Positions 63,706-64,000 of a stretch of DNA of 64,000 nucleotides are shown here, in pieces. The stretch's first letter is position 1. Each line of letters begins with the position of its first letter. Below the pieces are notes generated by a model. It did not search any database. It was not told the origin of the DNA and saw only the letters and a list, made by a program, of their open reading frames with translations. The position numbers and the translations under genes were made by a program. The DNA is from Beijerinckiaceae bacterium (GTDB taxonomy: Bacteria > Pseudomonadota > Alphaproteobacteria > Rhizobiales > Beijerinckiaceae), in the NCBI GenBank assembly GCA_947452455.1, contig CANGBX010000001.1, positions 310,001 to 374,000 of the forward strand, read 5' to 3'.

Positions 63706-64000
63706 CCGTCATTGCGAGGAGCCGCAGGCGACGCGGCAACCCAGAGTCGCATGTGGGGCCTTCTGGCTTGCTTCGCTAACGCTCGCAATGACGGGCCGAG
63801 AGGCGTCACCTTTACAACCGTCATTGCGAGGAGCCGTAGGCGACGCGGCAACCCAGAGCCGCATGTGGGGCCTTCTGGTTTGCTTCGCTAACGCTCGCAA
63901 TGACGGGCCGAGAGGCGTTACCTTTACAACCGTCATTGCGAGGAGCCGCAGGCGACGTGGCAAACCAGAGTTGCACGTGAGGCCTTCTGGTTTGCTTCGC
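63706..64000. repeat. tandem array of REP-A, 112-bp period
   Basis: Three REP-A copies start at 63706, 63818 and 63930, exactly 112 bp apart. Each has CCGTCATTGCGAGGAGCCG(C/T)AGGCGACG, an inner centre (GTGGGGCCTTCTGG or close to it) and, in the first two, GCTAACGCTCGCAATGACGGGCCGAGAGGCG(T)..ACCTTTACAA before the next. The array runs off the window. Confidence 0.93.

Noticed and set aside
63706-64000. CRISPR array
   Set aside because: The periodic unit is 112 bp and almost the whole unit is conserved, including between palindromes; there are no short variable spacers and no cas genes.

Overview
The window is a stretch of chromosome from an alphaproteobacterium, most likely of the order Hyphomicrobiales (Rhizobiales). 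The evidence is a CcrM-type adenine methyltransferase, an F0 operon atpI-atpB-atpE-atpF'-atpF separate from the F1 genes, split glycine decarboxylase genes behind a tandem glycine riboswitch, an IalB-family protein, the block smc / DsbA-like / DUF721 / mutY, and an electron-transfer flavoprotein:ubiquinone oxidoreductase. The genus cannot be fixed by reading alone. I saw no tRNA or rRNA gene, no CRISPR array, no prophage and no transposase gene. Most of the sequence is densely packed core metabolism.

Layout. 1-2 kb: the end of a cytochrome c oxidase operon (ctaC-ctaD). 2.2-3.4 kb: two exported proteins. 3.5-8.2 kb: glycine riboswitch and gcvT-gcvH-gcvPA-gcvPB. 8.3-11.1 kb: the F0 ATP synthase operon, with its promoter and a hairpin after atpE. 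11.3-13.9 kb: an SsuABC/TauABC-type ABC importer. 14.2-15.3 kb: an FMN-dependent 2-hydroxyacid dehydrogenase. 15.6-21.7 kb: smc, a DsbA-like thiol oxidoreductase, a DUF721/DciA-like protein and mutY. 21.8-24.7 kb: a small acidic protein, ccrM, rnhB and a degenerate glycosyltransferase-like protein. 24.8-29 kb: ETF-QO, a divergent uracil-DNA glycosylase-like protein, a YpfJ metallopeptidase and moaB. 29-33.1 kb: two MFS transporters and an AcuI/YhdH oxidoreductase. 33.3-36.7 kb: a bicupin protein and two paralogous TctC-type binding proteins. 37-41 kb: Sua5, an enoyl-CoA hydratase/isomerase broken at a poly-G tract, an SDR, an unknown protein and a SRAP protein. 41.3-46.7 kb: a GlcD-type flavoprotein, then dxs-tlyA-rlmD-like. 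47-51 kb: ppdK, a small membrane protein and ppk2. 51-54.8 kb: two small proteins and nadA/nadB behind paired operators. 55-59.8 kb: a TPR protein, ispE, polyprenyl diphosphate synthase, DUF2007 and a TrmN6-like methyltransferase. 59.9-63.7 kb: a His-rich secreted protein and glyQ-CDGSH-glyS.

A striking feature is a dispersed palindromic repeat of about 85-105 bp (called REP-A here). Its ends are CCGTCATTGCGAG and CTCGCAATGACGG. I count about two dozen complete, half or degenerate copies, nearly all in gaps between genes. Copies sit between nadA and nadB, between the two TctC-like genes, and in a tandem array of 112-bp period at the right edge. A second GC-rich inverted repeat family (REP-B) occurs at several other gaps.

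I found no clearly new multi-gene system. The best leads are the poly-G frameshift in the hydratase/isomerase gene, the two matching 19-bp operators before nadA, hairpin-U-tract structures placed just after atpE and after the ABC binding-protein gene (both products needed in excess over their neighbours), a uracil-DNA glycosylase paralogue lacking the usual catalytic motifs, and a binding-protein/cupin operon with no transporter membrane subunits.
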